Positions 26,588 through 35,851 of a stretch of 64,000 nt of DNA are shown here, piece by piece (positions within the stretch are counted from its first letter, which is position 1; every line of letters starts with the position of its first letter). The DNA is taken from the NCBI RefSeq assembly GCF_000633595.2, contig NZ_JIBU02000012.1:127574-191573 (forward strand), read 5' to 3'. The notes under the pieces were generated by a model. That model was not told the DNA's origin. It searched no databases and saw only the letters and a list, made by a program, of their open reading frames with translations. A program made the translations under genes and the position numbers. This DNA comes from Clostridium drakei (GTDB lineage Bacteria; Bacillota; Clostridia; Clostridiales; Clostridiaceae).

Positions 26588-27808
26588 TTAAACCATATGT
26601 CCTTTTAATAAAGGAGCAGTACTCGAATTCAATTTCTTACATATTTTGTTATAAACCAGTATGGCATTTAAAATAAGTAATGTGCTAGTAATAAAAAATA
26701 CATATTTTATACCAAAATGTGAAGCTATTTGTCCACCAAGTAAAGAACCAGAAAAGGTTCCTAAATAAAATGCACTCATATTAAAACCATACATTCTTCC
26801 AGTAAGAACGTCTGGTGTTATTTTCTTTAATAAGGTGTTAATTGATGGTGCTAGACCTGCTGTTACAAAACCTAATGCGAATCTTAATGTTATTAATTCC
26901 CAGGAGTTTTTTACAAAAGCTTGAGGGATAAATATTAAACCAGCTATAATAAGTGATGCAAGCATAACTTTTTGAGGACCAACTTTATCTGATAACTTCC
27001 CAAGTCTTGGGGCTGAAATAATGCTGGCAACACCTGAAGCAGAAAAAGCCATTCCAGAAATTAAGGCAATATGAGCTGAATTATGGGATAACTCAGATAT
27101 ATATATTGTTACTATTGGTTCTATAGAAAAAAATGCAAGCTGCAAAATAAAAGAAGTAGCAAATAGAACAATAATTAAATGAGAATCAGGCAGCTTATGC
27201 CAAACCTCTTTTGTACTGAGTACTTTTTTATCAGATGCTGCAAAATCTTCTTTTACAAATAGTAAAGTTAGGATAAAAGCAACTAACATAAGAGCACCAG
27301 TAAAGAAAAAAGTGAACTGTAATCCTAAAATTTCATCTAGATATCCTCCAATAAGCGGACCAAGTAGTGAACCTGAAATAGAAGCTGTGGACAGTACACC
27401 TAATGCCCAACCGGAATGTTCTTTATCAGTTTGAGTTGCAACTAATGTCATACAAGCTGTACTGTAACCTGCTACAATTCCCTGGAGCATTCTTAAGGCA
27501 ATAAGCTGATATACATTTTGTGCAAACCCCATAGTTGAAATTACAATACACATACCGAAACTTGCACGTAAAAGCATAGGTTTTCTACCAATTTTATCAG
27601 CTGCATATCCCCAAATTGGTGAGAATATTGCTAAAACTATAAAAGTAATTCCAAAAGCAATTCCAGATATTTGTTCAACAGCAGAAATATTGTGAATACC
27701 TAGCTGCTTAATGTAAAGCGGCATTATAGGTGCTATTTGGCTCAATCCTAAAGCAGTTACAAATGATCCAAACCAACATACAATTAGATTCTTTTTCCAA
27801 ATTTTCAA
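26588..27808 (-). CDS. MFS drug-efflux-type transporter
   Basis: Twelve-helix major facilitator of 406 residues. The loop 2-3 motif GYAADKIGRKPML near residue 70 and the helix 5 motif GVLSTASISGSLLGPLIGGYL place it in the drug:H+ antiporter-1 group. I start at TTG 27808, nine bases after AGAAGG; the upstream TTG at 27817 touches that site. It lies 77 bases downstream of the AraC regulator on the same strand, suggesting a regulator-transporter unit. The substrate cannot be told. Confidence 0.87.
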   Translation of the reverse strand: MKIWKKNLIVCWFGSFVTALGLSQIAPIMPLYIKQLGIHNISAVEQISGIAFGITFIVLAIFSPIWGYAADKIGRKPMLLRASFGMCIVISTMGFAQNVYQLIALRMLQGIVAGYSTACMTLVATQTDKEHSGWALGVLSTASISGSLLGPLIGGYLDEILGLQFTFFFTGALMLVAFILTLLFVKEDFAASDKKVLSTKEVWHKLPDSHLIIVLFATSFILQLAFFSIEPIVTIYISELSHNSAHIALISGMAFSASGVASIISAPRLGKLSDKVGPQKVMLASLIIAGLIFIPQAFVKNSWELITLRFALGFVTAGLAPSINTLLKKITPDVLTGRMYGFNMSAFYLGTFSGSLLGGQIASHFGIKYVFFITSTLLILNAILVYNKICKKLNSSTAPLLKGHMV

Positions 27809-27885
27809 TAGTGTCAACCTTCTTTCGCAATTAACAATTATATTTTAATTATAAGCTTAAAGAAGGCTTAATTACATGAAATATT

Positions 27886-28722
27886 TTAATATTCATGGAC
27901 ATTTTTGTTGTAAAATTCTTTAGGGCTTATACCTTTGATTTTTTTAAACAGTCGACTAAAGTAAAATTCATCCTTAAAACCTATAAGCTCAGAAATTTCT
28001 TTGATTTTTTTGTCACCAACTATAATCAGTGCTTCAGCCTTATCTATTTTCATCCTATTAAAAAATTCAATTATTGAATATCCTGTTGTATCTTTAAATG
28101 TCCTTGAAAGATAGCTAGGAGAAAGAGAAACAAGATCTGATAATTCTTTTAATGTAATGGATTTATTTATATTTTCATGTAAGTATTTTATAATTTTTTC
28201 TACTTTAATAGTTGATGAATAATTTGTATCCTGTCTTTTTAAATTATCATATATTTCTAACAAAAGCTCTTCAAGAATTATTTTGCAGGAAAATTCGTAA
28301 TCAGGTAACTTTGTACTCCATGTTTCAACAAGTTTTTTAAATATATGGAAAAGAGGATAGTAATTTTTAAACTTCTGCATTATAGGAAATTTTAAATATT
28401 CAATTTCATTAGATAAATTCCATTTATCATTACAAAAATTTACACAAATAAAGCTAAAATGAACTGATAAAAAAGTAAGTGGTTCACTTAAATTTGGTTC
28501 TATTGAATGAAAAATATCAGGTTTTAAATAAAATAACATTCCTTTCTCTGCAAAGAATTCTTTGTTTTCAGTTGATATGTAACCTTTACCACCAGTTACA
28601 AGTAAGAGTTCATGGTGCTTGATTTTTCTAGCAATCTTTTTCTTATGTTTCCGTTTCCAATCCTCATATGTTTCTCTGTGATTACAATAATGAATATGAA
28701 AATAAAGATTATTCTTGTCCAT
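27886..28722 (-). CDS. AraC-family transcriptional regulator
   Basis: A 278-residue protein with an N-terminal cupin sensor (about 20-120; GGKGYISTENKEFFAEKG and FLSVHFSF) and a C-terminal pair of helix-turn-helix motifs (about 175-275). NINKSITLKELSDLVSLSPSYLSRTFK and the ISELIGFKDEFYFSRLFKK segment are characteristic. ATG 28722 has AGGA eight bases upstream; the longer frame to 28803 lacks a site. The cupin suggests a small organic ligand. It probably controls the MFS gene behind it. Confidence 0.88.
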   Translation of the reverse strand: MDKNNLYFHIHYCNHRETYEDWKRKHKKKIARKIKHHELLLVTGGKGYISTENKEFFAEKGMLFYLKPDIFHSIEPNLSEPLTFLSVHFSFICVNFCNDKWNLSNEIEYLKFPIMQKFKNYYPLFHIFKKLVETWSTKLPDYEFSCKIILEELLLEIYDNLKRQDTNYSSTIKVEKIIKYLHENINKSITLKELSDLVSLSPSYLSRTFKDTTGYSIIEFFNRMKIDKAEALIIVGDKKIKEISELIGFKDEFYFSRLFKKIKGISPKEFYNKNVHEY

Positions 28723-28866
28723 AATACGTCTCCTATTTATAAACTTATAGTTTTGTGTCTTGTGCTTTGAACACATTATATAATGTATATTTAAATTATT
28801 CAATTTGCACAGTTAAAGATTAATTTAATATTATAGTAAAGAGAGCTATTATAAGGAATGATAATT

Positions 28867-29313
28867 TTGAAAAAATTAAATCCAGAAAAGCTTTTTGTAA
28901 AGTTTAAGGATGGAGTTAATAGTGTAGGTCCAATTATACTAAGGAGATATACATTAACGCATTCGGATAAAACAGCAGAACTTTTTTTAGTAATAGGGTT
29001 AACATATGCTTATGAAAACATAACAGCTCAAAGGGATGAAGTATTAGCAGAATGGAAATTTGTAAACAATCAGTATGTTCTAAATGTATTTTGTTATGTT
29101 GGAGGTGAAAACAACAAGAATAAAGCTGCTTTAAGGTATAAAATCTTTGTAAGAGAATTACCATTAGCTTTAGAAGCAATTTGTTATGGCGATAGAAAAT
29201 TTTTTGAAATACATCCAGTTCTAAAAAAATCACCAATAATAGTTAGATTTGAATCTGTCTATCCACAATATAATAATATAAAATACTTTGGAATGCCCAA
29301 AGACTATTTGTAA
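28867..29313 (+). CDS. Staygreen-family protein
   Basis: A 148-residue protein whose KLNPEKLFVKFKDGVNS, RRYTLTHSDKTAELFLVIG and RDEVLAEWKF segments match the staygreen (SGR) family. Plant SGR removes magnesium from chlorophyll a; bacterial homologues in non-photosynthetic Firmicutes and Chloroflexi have no settled role. TTG 28867 has AAGGA nine bases upstream, while ATG 28858 touches that site. No tetrapyrrole genes are nearby. It is divergent from the AraC gene. Confidence 0.82.
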   Translation: MKKLNPEKLFVKFKDGVNSVGPIILRRYTLTHSDKTAELFLVIGLTYAYENITAQRDEVLAEWKFVNNQYVLNVFCYVGGENNKNKAALRYKIFVRELPLALEAICYGDRKFFEIHPVLKKSPIIVRFESVYPQYNNIKYFGMPKDYL

Positions 29314-29649
29314 TTACATTAAGAAAAGTGTGAGGAAAATTCATTAATAAAAATGAGGTGTATCAAGCACCTCTTAATTATTTATATGTATTATTAAGAA
29401 TAGATATTTGGTACTATGGTTATTTTTTTCTTAGATATATTTAAAATTAAGAAATTAAATTTAAGACAAATTTTAAGAAATTTTTTATAGAAGATTGAAA
29501 TTTAAAAGTTTTTGGAAATATATTGTAATTTTCTGTTATAATAGTTGTAATAGCATTTTTATTAATTAATTTAAAAATTAAATTTACATATGGAGTACAA
29601 TGAAAAGCTTTAAAATGCTGTAATATGACAGATATTTGGAGGGATAAAA
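29314..29649. other. Intergenic gap with weak hairpin and pdaA promoter
   Basis: GAGGTG/CACCTC (29355-29360, 29368-29373) is a short hairpin that may end the staygreen transcript. TATAAT at 29537-29542 is a likely -10 box for the deacetylase; no good -35 box precedes it. Otherwise the stretch is AT-rich without an ORF. Confidence 0.5.
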
Positions 29650-30573
29650 TTGATTAAAAAGAACTTAGCCTTATGTATGGCTTTAGTTTTATTTTTTTCA
29701 GGATGTGGAACAGTAAATAAAAATGCATCAAAAAATACGGAGAACAAAAATGAAACTACCATGAATGATAAAAATAATAATTCTACTAATAAAAGTTCTG
29801 AAAATAAACAAAAAGAAACTGATAAATCTGAAATTAAAGAAAAATATTTTACTCCTTTAGTGTTATCAGATGTTTCATCACTTAGTACTAAAGCTATATC
29901 CTGGTCATGGATGTATTCACCAAGAGATAATGCACCACTATTATCAAAATATAAGGGATATGCTTTTGGAGATAATTCAAAAAAAATTATTTATCTTACT
30001 TTCGATGAAGGTTATGAAAATGGTTATACATCTAGTATTTTAGATACATTAAAGAAGAATAATGTACATGCGGCTTTCTTTGTAACTAAGCCATTTGCAA
30101 CTGGTAGCTTTAAAGGAGTTCCAAATGCTAGTTTATTAAAGAGAATTAAGGCTGAAGGACATATAATAGGAAATCACTCTGTACACCATAAATCTATGCC
30201 TACATTTAAAAATGAAAAAGCTTTTGATGATGAAATTACTGGAGTAGAGTCTGTAGTAAATAGTATTCCTGGATGTAAGATGTCAAAATATTTCAGACCA
30301 CCGGAAGGTACTTTTAGTGAATTGTCTCTTTATTATACTCAAAAGCTTGGCTATAAATCTATATTTTTTGCTCTTGCACATCAAGATTATGATGCAAATA
30401 AGCAACCTGATCCCGAAAAATCTAAAGCACTTCTTTTGAAGAATACACGCAATGGTATGATTTGCTTACTTCATGCTATGTCTAAAACTAATGCTAGTAT
30501 TTTAGATAGTTTGATCAAAGAATGGAAGAGTAAAGGATATGAATTTAAAACTTTAGATGAACTTCCCAATTAG
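29650..30573 (+). CDS. PdaA-like peptidoglycan polysaccharide deacetylase, lipoprotein
   Basis: A 307-residue secreted NodB-fold deacetylase. The N-terminus MIKKNLALCMALVLFFSGCG is a lipoprotein signal with Cys19 as the lipidated residue, followed by a Asn/Lys-rich linker to about residue 70. Motif 1 is LTFDEGYENGYT (TFDEG as in PdaA, not TFDDG), motif 2 is GNHSVHHKSMP with the two zinc His, and motif 3 is FRPPEG. PdaA enzymes deacetylate N-acetylmuramic acid when making muramic-delta-lactam of spore cortex. The lipobox suggests it is anchored on the outer membrane face. TTG start 6-7 bases after GGAGGG. Confidence 0.88.
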   Translation: MIKKNLALCMALVLFFSGCGTVNKNASKNTENKNETTMNDKNNNSTNKSSENKQKETDKSEIKEKYFTPLVLSDVSSLSTKAISWSWMYSPRDNAPLLSKYKGYAFGDNSKKIIYLTFDEGYENGYTSSILDTLKKNNVHAAFFVTKPFATGSFKGVPNASLLKRIKAEGHIIGNHSVHHKSMPTFKNEKAFDDEITGVESVVNSIPGCKMSKYFRPPEGTFSELSLYYTQKLGYKSIFFALAHQDYDANKQPDPEKSKALLLKNTRNGMICLLHAMSKTNASILDSLIKEWKSKGYEFKTLDELPN

Positions 30574-30580
30574 TATTTTT

Positions 30581-30613
30581 AGCCTTCAGTGTAATTTATT
30601 AATACTGAAGGCT
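30581..30613. terminator. Hairpin between convergent pdaA-like and thrE genes
   Basis: AGCCTTCAGT (30581-30590) pairs with ACTGAAGGCT (30604-30613). The T-run is short on the plus side (TTTA) and absent on the minus side, so termination may be inefficient. Confidence 0.55.
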
Positions 30614-30630
30614 TTAACATACTAAATTAT

Positions 30631-31068
30631 TTACTTAACTTTTTGTTTTGTTAATTTTGAAATAAAACGAAAAGCTGTTGTAGAAAGCATTATTCCAAAT
30701 GCAATTGCTCCGCCGACAGCAATAGTTTGCATACCTTTAGAGTATGCTAATGAGTACTTTTGCTCTACAATACTATTTATGGTAGTATAAGCCGTAATAC
30801 CAGGTACTAGTGGAAATATTCCTGGTATTGAAAATTGTACAGCAGGTGTTTTAAGTATTCTTGCCATCAATTCACTATATATACCTACAAAAAATGCACC
30901 TACAAATGATGCAGAAACAGGACTAGAGGTATACTTATAAACTACAAGATATGCAGTCCAGCCAATAGCACCACAAAATCCAGTCCATATTATTTTTTTT
31001 CTATCGATGTTAAAAAGAATAACAGGAAATATGCTTCCTAAAAATGCTAATAATATTTGTTTTATCAT
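30631..31068 (-). CDS. Threonine/serine exporter family, small membrane subunit
   Basis: A 145-residue protein with four or five hydrophobic segments. It corresponds to the C-terminal membrane part (ThrE_2/DUF3815) of ThrE, including IPGIFPLVPGITAYTTINS and ARILKTPAVQFSIPGIFPLV. Its ATG overlaps the stop of the preceding gene (ATGA overlap), so the two halves are co-translated. In Corynebacterium ThrE is one chain; in Firmicutes it is often split like this. Export of threonine or serine is inferred from the family. Confidence 0.82.
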   Translation of the reverse strand: MIKQILLAFLGSIFPVILFNIDRKKIIWTGFCGAIGWTAYLVVYKYTSSPVSASFVGAFFVGIYSELMARILKTPAVQFSIPGIFPLVPGITAYTTINSIVEQKYSLAYSKGMQTIAVGGAIAFGIMLSTTAFRFISKLTKQKVK

Positions 31069-31814
31069 AGTCTTATACCCATCCCAATAGTTAATGCTGA
31101 ACCGATGCCTGCTCCTACTGCAGTTATAATAAGCATTGCTTCACCAAATTTAGTTATGCCTGATTCAAAGTCACCAGATATAATATCTTTTATGCCATTA
31201 GTTAGAGGAACTCCTGGTAATAGTATCATTATTGATCCAGTTATTACATTACCTTTGTTTACAAGAGGTATTAAGTTTTGAGCGATTATACTGGCAATAC
31301 CTATAATAAAACCTGAAAGAAAAAATTGTAAAAAAACAATTCCAGATATTTTTTCTAGTATAAAATAAATAACTATACTTATAATTACAGAAATTATTGA
31401 ATCACATATAGTACCATTAAAAAATAGTGAATAAATAAATGAAGTCATACTAGCAGCAAATAGTCTTATTGGAAAACTGAAGTATGGAGCTTGTTCTATA
31501 TCTTTTAGTATTTGTTTAGCTTTTTCATAGGAAACAGGGTCATGTTGAATGTCTCTTGAAAAAGAATTAATTAATTCTATTCTATACAAATCAACATTTC
31601 TTGTTCTGATTTTTTTTAATGAAGTTACTTTTTCATCATTAAGATCTATTATAGAAATAAATACTCCTTTAGCAGTAACCATACATTCACATTTTAGATT
31701 ATATGCATTACATATTCTTTCAATTGTTTCTTCAACTCTATAGGATTCTGCACCGCTGCTTAAAAGCATTTGACCTGCACAAAGAGAAATTTCCAAGACT
31801 TGTTTTGCTTTCAT
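31065..31814 (-). CDS. Threonine/serine exporter family, large subunit
   Basis: A 249-residue ThrE N-terminal-type protein (DUF1212). The soluble N-terminal domain has CAGQMLLSSGAESYRVEETI and CMVTAKGVFISI, the family signature, followed by about five membrane segments from residue 120 (MTSFIYSLFFNG, GNVITGSIMILLPGVPLTNG). ATG 31814 is 6 bases after AAGGAG; the longer frame to 31856 lacks one. It overlaps the small subunit gene by four bases. Confidence 0.83.
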   Translation of the reverse strand: MKAKQVLEISLCAGQMLLSSGAESYRVEETIERICNAYNLKCECMVTAKGVFISIIDLNDEKVTSLKKIRTRNVDLYRIELINSFSRDIQHDPVSYEKAKQILKDIEQAPYFSFPIRLFAASMTSFIYSLFFNGTICDSIISVIISIVIYFILEKISGIVFLQFFLSGFIIGIASIIAQNLIPLVNKGNVITGSIMILLPGVPLTNGIKDIISGDFESGITKFGEAMLIITAVGAGIGSALTIGMGIRL

Positions 31815-31955
31815 AGCATACTCCTTTAATAAGCTTTTTACATGAATTATGATCATAAAGACTCTTATTCATTATCTAAAGTTTATAGAAAATTTATAGA
31901 AAATGCAATGCTTTTATTTTAAAAATAGATTTTATTATTTTGTATAAATTTCAAA

Positions 31956-32648
31956 TTAAGTTGAAGAGTATTGATCTCCTTGAAGTTCAGTTAATTTGTC
32001 GCAATCTTCTAATTTATACGAGTCTTTTTCAAAGGATTTGTTAATGTTTTCTTGTATGAAGTTTATATTACAAGAAATATTGTTTATCACATGTTTATAA
32101 GTATTGCTGAGTTGAGTTAATGAAGCTACTTTCTCATGGTTTTTTTTCTTTTTATATTCTTCTATTTCTTTTAAAACTTTTTTATGTTCTACTCTGAATA
32201 TCCAAACAAGGCTGGTAGCTGTTTCATATTGTTTTTGACATTTAGTTAAAGCTGAGGAAGATAGCTTTATACTATCAGATTTAGTAGAGGATTTAAGTAA
32301 AATGTTAGAAGCATGATTTAATGCACCTTTAAATGCATTATCAAGTAGGTCTATATAATTATTTATATTCTTGCCATAAATACCAGAGTTAATTTCTTTT
32401 TTTATATTCTCATATTCAGAATTATATTTTTCTATGAAAGGAGATTCAGTAATATTTTTTACAGAACTCTCAATACGGTTTAAAAATTTATAACTAACCA
32501 TGGCATCACTAGATATGTGTGAATCATCCGTGTTTTGAACGATAGTATTATTGTGGGAATTTTCATTTTTATCATTGCTAAATGAATTTTTATGTTCTCT
32601 AGCATTAGTTTCATAAGTTATTGATTTATTTATTATAATTGAATCCAT
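31956..32648 (-). CDS. Hypothetical helical protein
   Basis: A 230-residue protein I do not recognise. The first 50 residues are Asn/Ser/His-rich and probably disordered. The rest is predicted to be helical and charged (EKYNSEYENIKKEINSG, EHKKVLKEIEEYKKKKNHEK), with no signal peptide or membrane segment. A strong ribosome site, AGGAGGGGG, lies before the ATG, supporting a real gene. It is divergent from the cell-wall-binding esterase and isolated from the thrE pair. The character is like small cytoplasmic or spore-associated coiled-coil proteins, but no function is claimed. Confidence 0.6.
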   Translation of the reverse strand: MDSIIINKSITYETNAREHKNSFSNDKNENSHNNTIVQNTDDSHISSDAMVSYKFLNRIESSVKNITESPFIEKYNSEYENIKKEINSGIYGKNINNYIDLLDNAFKGALNHASNILLKSSTKSDSIKLSSSALTKCQKQYETATSLVWIFRVEHKKVLKEIEEYKKKKNHEKVASLTQLSNTYKHVINNISCNINFIQENINKSFEKDSYKLEDCDKLTELQGDQYSST

Positions 32649-32785
32649 AATAACCCCCTCCTATATACTGTATATATTTTCAATATCGAAGAATATTTAG
32701 AAGACTTAATATAATATTTACAAATTATTGGTTAATATTATTTATGTGAAGCAGCAAATGTTTTTGTATAAAAATCCATAAAATG

Positions 32786-32828
32786 TTGCTTTTCATAAAG
32801 TATTTGTTATAATAGATGTATAACAAAT
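32786..32828 (+). promoter_or_regulatory. Promoter with overlapping inverted repeat before the cell-wall-binding esterase
   Basis: TTGCTT at 32786-32791, a 16-base spacer and TATAAT at 32808-32813. The inverted repeat ATTTGTTATA (32802-32811) and TATAACAAAT (32819-32828) spans the -10 box, a plausible repressor site. Confidence 0.55.
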
Positions 32829-32861
32829 ATAATAAATGTATTAATGGAAAAGGGGAGTAAT

Positions 32862-35123
32862 ATGTTAAATAGAAATTTTAGATTAGGTTTAATTTTGGCT
32901 ATTGCAGCATGTACTTGTATATCTTCTTCAGTTTATGCAGATGAAAATATTAGTGTAAAGAGACTCAGTGGTAATGATAGATATGAGACTTCTGCTAATA
33001 TAGCTAGTTATTATGAAGGTGGACAATTGAACAGTGTTATTGTTACTAGTGGTAATGGATTTGCAGATGCACTTTCAAGCAGTTGCATTCAAGGATTTTG
33101 GGGTTCTCCTGTAATGCTTGTAGGAGATAATATACAAAATAGCAGTAAAACTATAAGTTATATTGAAAATCATTTAAAGAAAGATGGTACTATATATATT
33201 TTAGGAGGGGAAGCTTCTGTAAATAGTGGATTTGACAAATATTTTAAAGGAAAAGGGTTTAATAAAATAATAAGATTAGGTGGAAATGATAGATATGAAA
33301 CTAATATAAAAATAGTGAATCAGGCTAATGTAAGGGAAGGTACACCAATAGTTATAGCAAATGGTGATAATTTTCCAGATGCTTTGAGTATATCTAGTAT
33401 AGCGGCATATAAGGGATATCCTATTTTTATAACTCCATTTAATAATTTACCAAGTAAGACAGAAGAAAAAATAAAGGAAATTAAACCTTCTAAAATATAT
33501 GTTATAGGAGGAAGCAGTTCAATAAGTAGTGGAATAGAGGATAAATTAAAACAAATATCAAAGGATGTAGCAAGAATACAAGGTAAAGATAGATATGAAA
33601 CCTCTATGAATATATGCAAATATTTTGATGAGAATTTAGATAATGTAATAATTGCCAGTGGAGAAGCTTTCCCGGATGCACTTTCTGGAACTGCTCTTTC
33701 AGCTAAACTTAAAGCACCTATAGTAATAACCGATGGAAATAATATTAGCAGTGTTAAAGAATATATAAAAAATAGAAAGTTTAAAAATGTCATAATACTT
33801 GGGGGAGAGGGTTCAGTTTCAAAAAGTGTACAAAATGCTTTGAGCTTTGGTGGGGATACAAATTCATCCAAAGATTTAAAAGTTAAAGCTGAAAGTTTTG
33901 TAAGTAATTTATCAAATAAGAATATTGATGAAGCTTTAAAACAATTAAGTAGTGATTTAAAAACAGGTTATGGAGAAGGAATAATGAAAAATTATCTTTC
34001 AAGTGTAAGCTTTAAGGGAGTTGACACAAAACCAATAGATGTAAAGCAAGAAGAAGCACCACTTGGAAATGTAATTACACTAACTTATAAAGTTGAAGGA
34101 AGTTCTACCACTGTTGATGTAAAAATAAAATATGATAATGATGGACAAATATACGATTTAGTATTTGAAAATACTCCAGTTGATAGTAAGTATAAACTGC
34201 CAAGTTATGCAAATATGGATAACTTTACTGAAAAAAAAGTAACTATAGGTGATGAAAAATACAAATTGCCAGCAGTATTAAGTATGCCTAAAGGAAATGG
34301 TCCATTTCCAGCAGTAGTACTTGTTCATGGCAGTGGTGCTGGTGATATGGATGAAACTTCTGGAGATACAAAAGTGTTTAGGGATATATCAGCAGGGCTT
34401 GCTTCGAAGGGGATTGCAGTATTACGATATGATAAAAGAGCAAATTGTTATGGAACATTAAGTTTAGTAGATACAAAAATTGATTTAAATAAAGAAACAG
34501 TAAATGATGCAGTGGATGCTGTAAACTTATTAAAGAAAACTGAAGGCATTGATTCGAATAAAGTTTTTGTTTTAGGACACAGTTTAGGAGCAATGCTTAC
34601 ATCAACAATAGTAAAAGATTGTGGTGATAATGGAGCAGCTGGAGGTATAATGATGGCTGGACCTGTAGATTTCCTTGACACTCTTTTAGAACAAAGCAAA
34701 TATTTAAATTCAATAGGAGAGATGAATGAAAATCAGTTAAAGGGAATAGAAAGTGTATATAGTACAGTAAAAGATAAAAACTTTCCAGGAAATTTACCTG
34801 AAAATACACCGATTTTTGGTGCTTACCCATATTATTGGTTAAGTGTTAAGAATTCAACTCAAGTAAATGATGCTGTAAGTATAAAAGAACCTCTTCTTAT
34901 TCTTCAAGGAAAAATGGATTATCAAGTGGATGTTTCTAACCTAGATAAGTGGAAAAATATATTGAAAAATAAGCAAAATGTAAATTACAAATCTTATGAT
35001 AAATTAAACCACTTTTTTATAGAAACAAACTCTAAATCAACTGAAGGGTATGGAAAAGCTGCTAATGTGCCTGATTATGTTGTTAATGATATAATTAATT
35101 GGGTTGATGAATATTCAAAATAA
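32862..35123 (+). CDS. Cell-wall-binding alpha/beta hydrolase
   Basis: Secreted 753-residue protein. A signal peptide (residues 1-27, ending SSSVYA) is followed by three cell-wall-binding-repeat-2 domains (about 30-330; each begins R-SG/GG-DRYET). A DUF3887-like domain lies at about 340-440, and an alpha/beta hydrolase from about 455. The hydrolase triad is Ser574 in GHSLGA, Asp686 in GKMDYQVD and His717 in LNHFF. CWB2 repeats anchor proteins non-covalently to the clostridial wall. The enzyme probably cleaves esters outside the cell; the substrate is unknown. ATG 32862 has GGGGAG upstream. Confidence 0.87.
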   Translation: MLNRNFRLGLILAIAACTCISSSVYADENISVKRLSGNDRYETSANIASYYEGGQLNSVIVTSGNGFADALSSSCIQGFWGSPVMLVGDNIQNSSKTISYIENHLKKDGTIYILGGEASVNSGFDKYFKGKGFNKIIRLGGNDRYETNIKIVNQANVREGTPIVIANGDNFPDALSISSIAAYKGYPIFITPFNNLPSKTEEKIKEIKPSKIYVIGGSSSISSGIEDKLKQISKDVARIQGKDRYETSMNICKYFDENLDNVIIASGEAFPDALSGTALSAKLKAPIVITDGNNISSVKEYIKNRKFKNVIILGGEGSVSKSVQNALSFGGDTNSSKDLKVKAESFVSNLSNKNIDEALKQLSSDLKTGYGEGIMKNYLSSVSFKGVDTKPIDVKQEEAPLGNVITLTYKVEGSSTTVDVKIKYDNDGQIYDLVFENTPVDSKYKLPSYANMDNFTEKKVTIGDEKYKLPAVLSMPKGNGPFPAVVLVHGSGAGDMDETSGDTKVFRDISAGLASKGIAVLRYDKRANCYGTLSLVDTKIDLNKETVNDAVDAVNLLKKTEGIDSNKVFVLGHSLGAMLTSTIVKDCGDNGAAGGIMMAGPVDFLDTLLEQSKYLNSIGEMNENQLKGIESVYSTVKDKNFPGNLPENTPIFGAYPYYWLSVKNSTQVNDAVSIKEPLLILQGKMDYQVDVSNLDKWKNILKNKQNVNYKSYDKLNHFFIETNSKSTEGYGKAANVPDYVVNDIINWVDEYSK

Positions 35124-35149
35124 AATATGAAAGTGAGAAGTGAGTTTAT

Positions 35150-35704
35150 TTGTTTAAGTATGTAATTGATGGTGATATAGAACTAAAATTGTTAGATAAT
35201 TGTCATATAGAAGAACAATTTGCACTAATACAGAGAAATCGATCTTATCTTAAACAATGGTTGCCTTGGGTAGATGGAATTAAGACTTTTGGAGATGTGG
35301 CAAAATCTATAAAAATTTCTAAAGAACAATATGTAGGTAATGATGGATTTCGATGTGGAGTATGGTATAAGGGAAGAATGGCAGGCATAATTGGATATCA
35401 CAATATTGATTGGTCAAATAAATCTACAAGCATTGGTTATTGGATTGGAGAAGAATTTCAAAAAAATGGTATTATGATAAGAGCTTGCAAGGTTTTGGTA
35501 GATTATGCTATAAAAGAGCTTGGATTAAATAGAGTGGAAATTAGGTGTGCTGAAGAAAATTTTAAAAGTAGACACATTCCAGAAAAGCTGGGTTTTAAAA
35601 ATGAAGGAACTTTACGAGAGTCAGAATGGCTATATGATCATTATGTTAGTCACATTGTTTATGGAATACTTAAAGATGAATGGATGAAGATGTATTACAG
35701 ATAA
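35150..35704 (+). CDS. GNAT acetyltransferase, RimJ/RimL type
   Basis: A 184-residue acyltransferase resembling RimL and the ribosomal-protein-Ser acetyltransferase group. Visible are NRSYLKQWLPWVDG near residue 30, IGYWIGEEFQKNGIMIRACK near 100 (acetyl-CoA-binding region) and RVEIRCAEENFKSRHIPEKLGFKNEGTLRESEWL-type strand-helix order at 125-160. TTG start with GAAGTGAG upstream. It lies 26 bases downstream of the esterase and may be co-transcribed. The acceptor could be a protein N-terminus or a small amine. Confidence 0.82.
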   Translation: MFKYVIDGDIELKLLDNCHIEEQFALIQRNRSYLKQWLPWVDGIKTFGDVAKSIKISKEQYVGNDGFRCGVWYKGRMAGIIGYHNIDWSNKSTSIGYWIGEEFQKNGIMIRACKVLVDYAIKELGLNRVEIRCAEENFKSRHIPEKLGFKNEGTLRESEWLYDHYVSHIVYGILKDEWMKMYYR

Positions 35705-35768
35705 TAAATTATGATTTTTATTGAAAACTTATTCTATTTAAATTTTCTCATTTAAAGATATATAAATA

Positions 35769-35796
35769 TTGATAAAAGAAATTTTCGTAGTATAAT
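35769..35796 (+). promoter_or_regulatory. Promoter of the carbonic anhydrase gene
   Basis: TTGATA at 35769-35774, a 16-base spacer and TATAAT at 35791-35796, about 55 bases before the start codon. Confidence 0.6.
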
Positions 35797-35851
35797 ATAT
35801 TTAATATAATCTAAAATATATATCTATATGTAAATTATTTGGGGGTAAAAA

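Noticed and set aside
33320-33871. 183-residue minus-strand frame inside the cell-wall-binding esterase gene
   Set aside because: Antisense to the CWB2 repeats with no start signal; explained by codon composition of the real gene.
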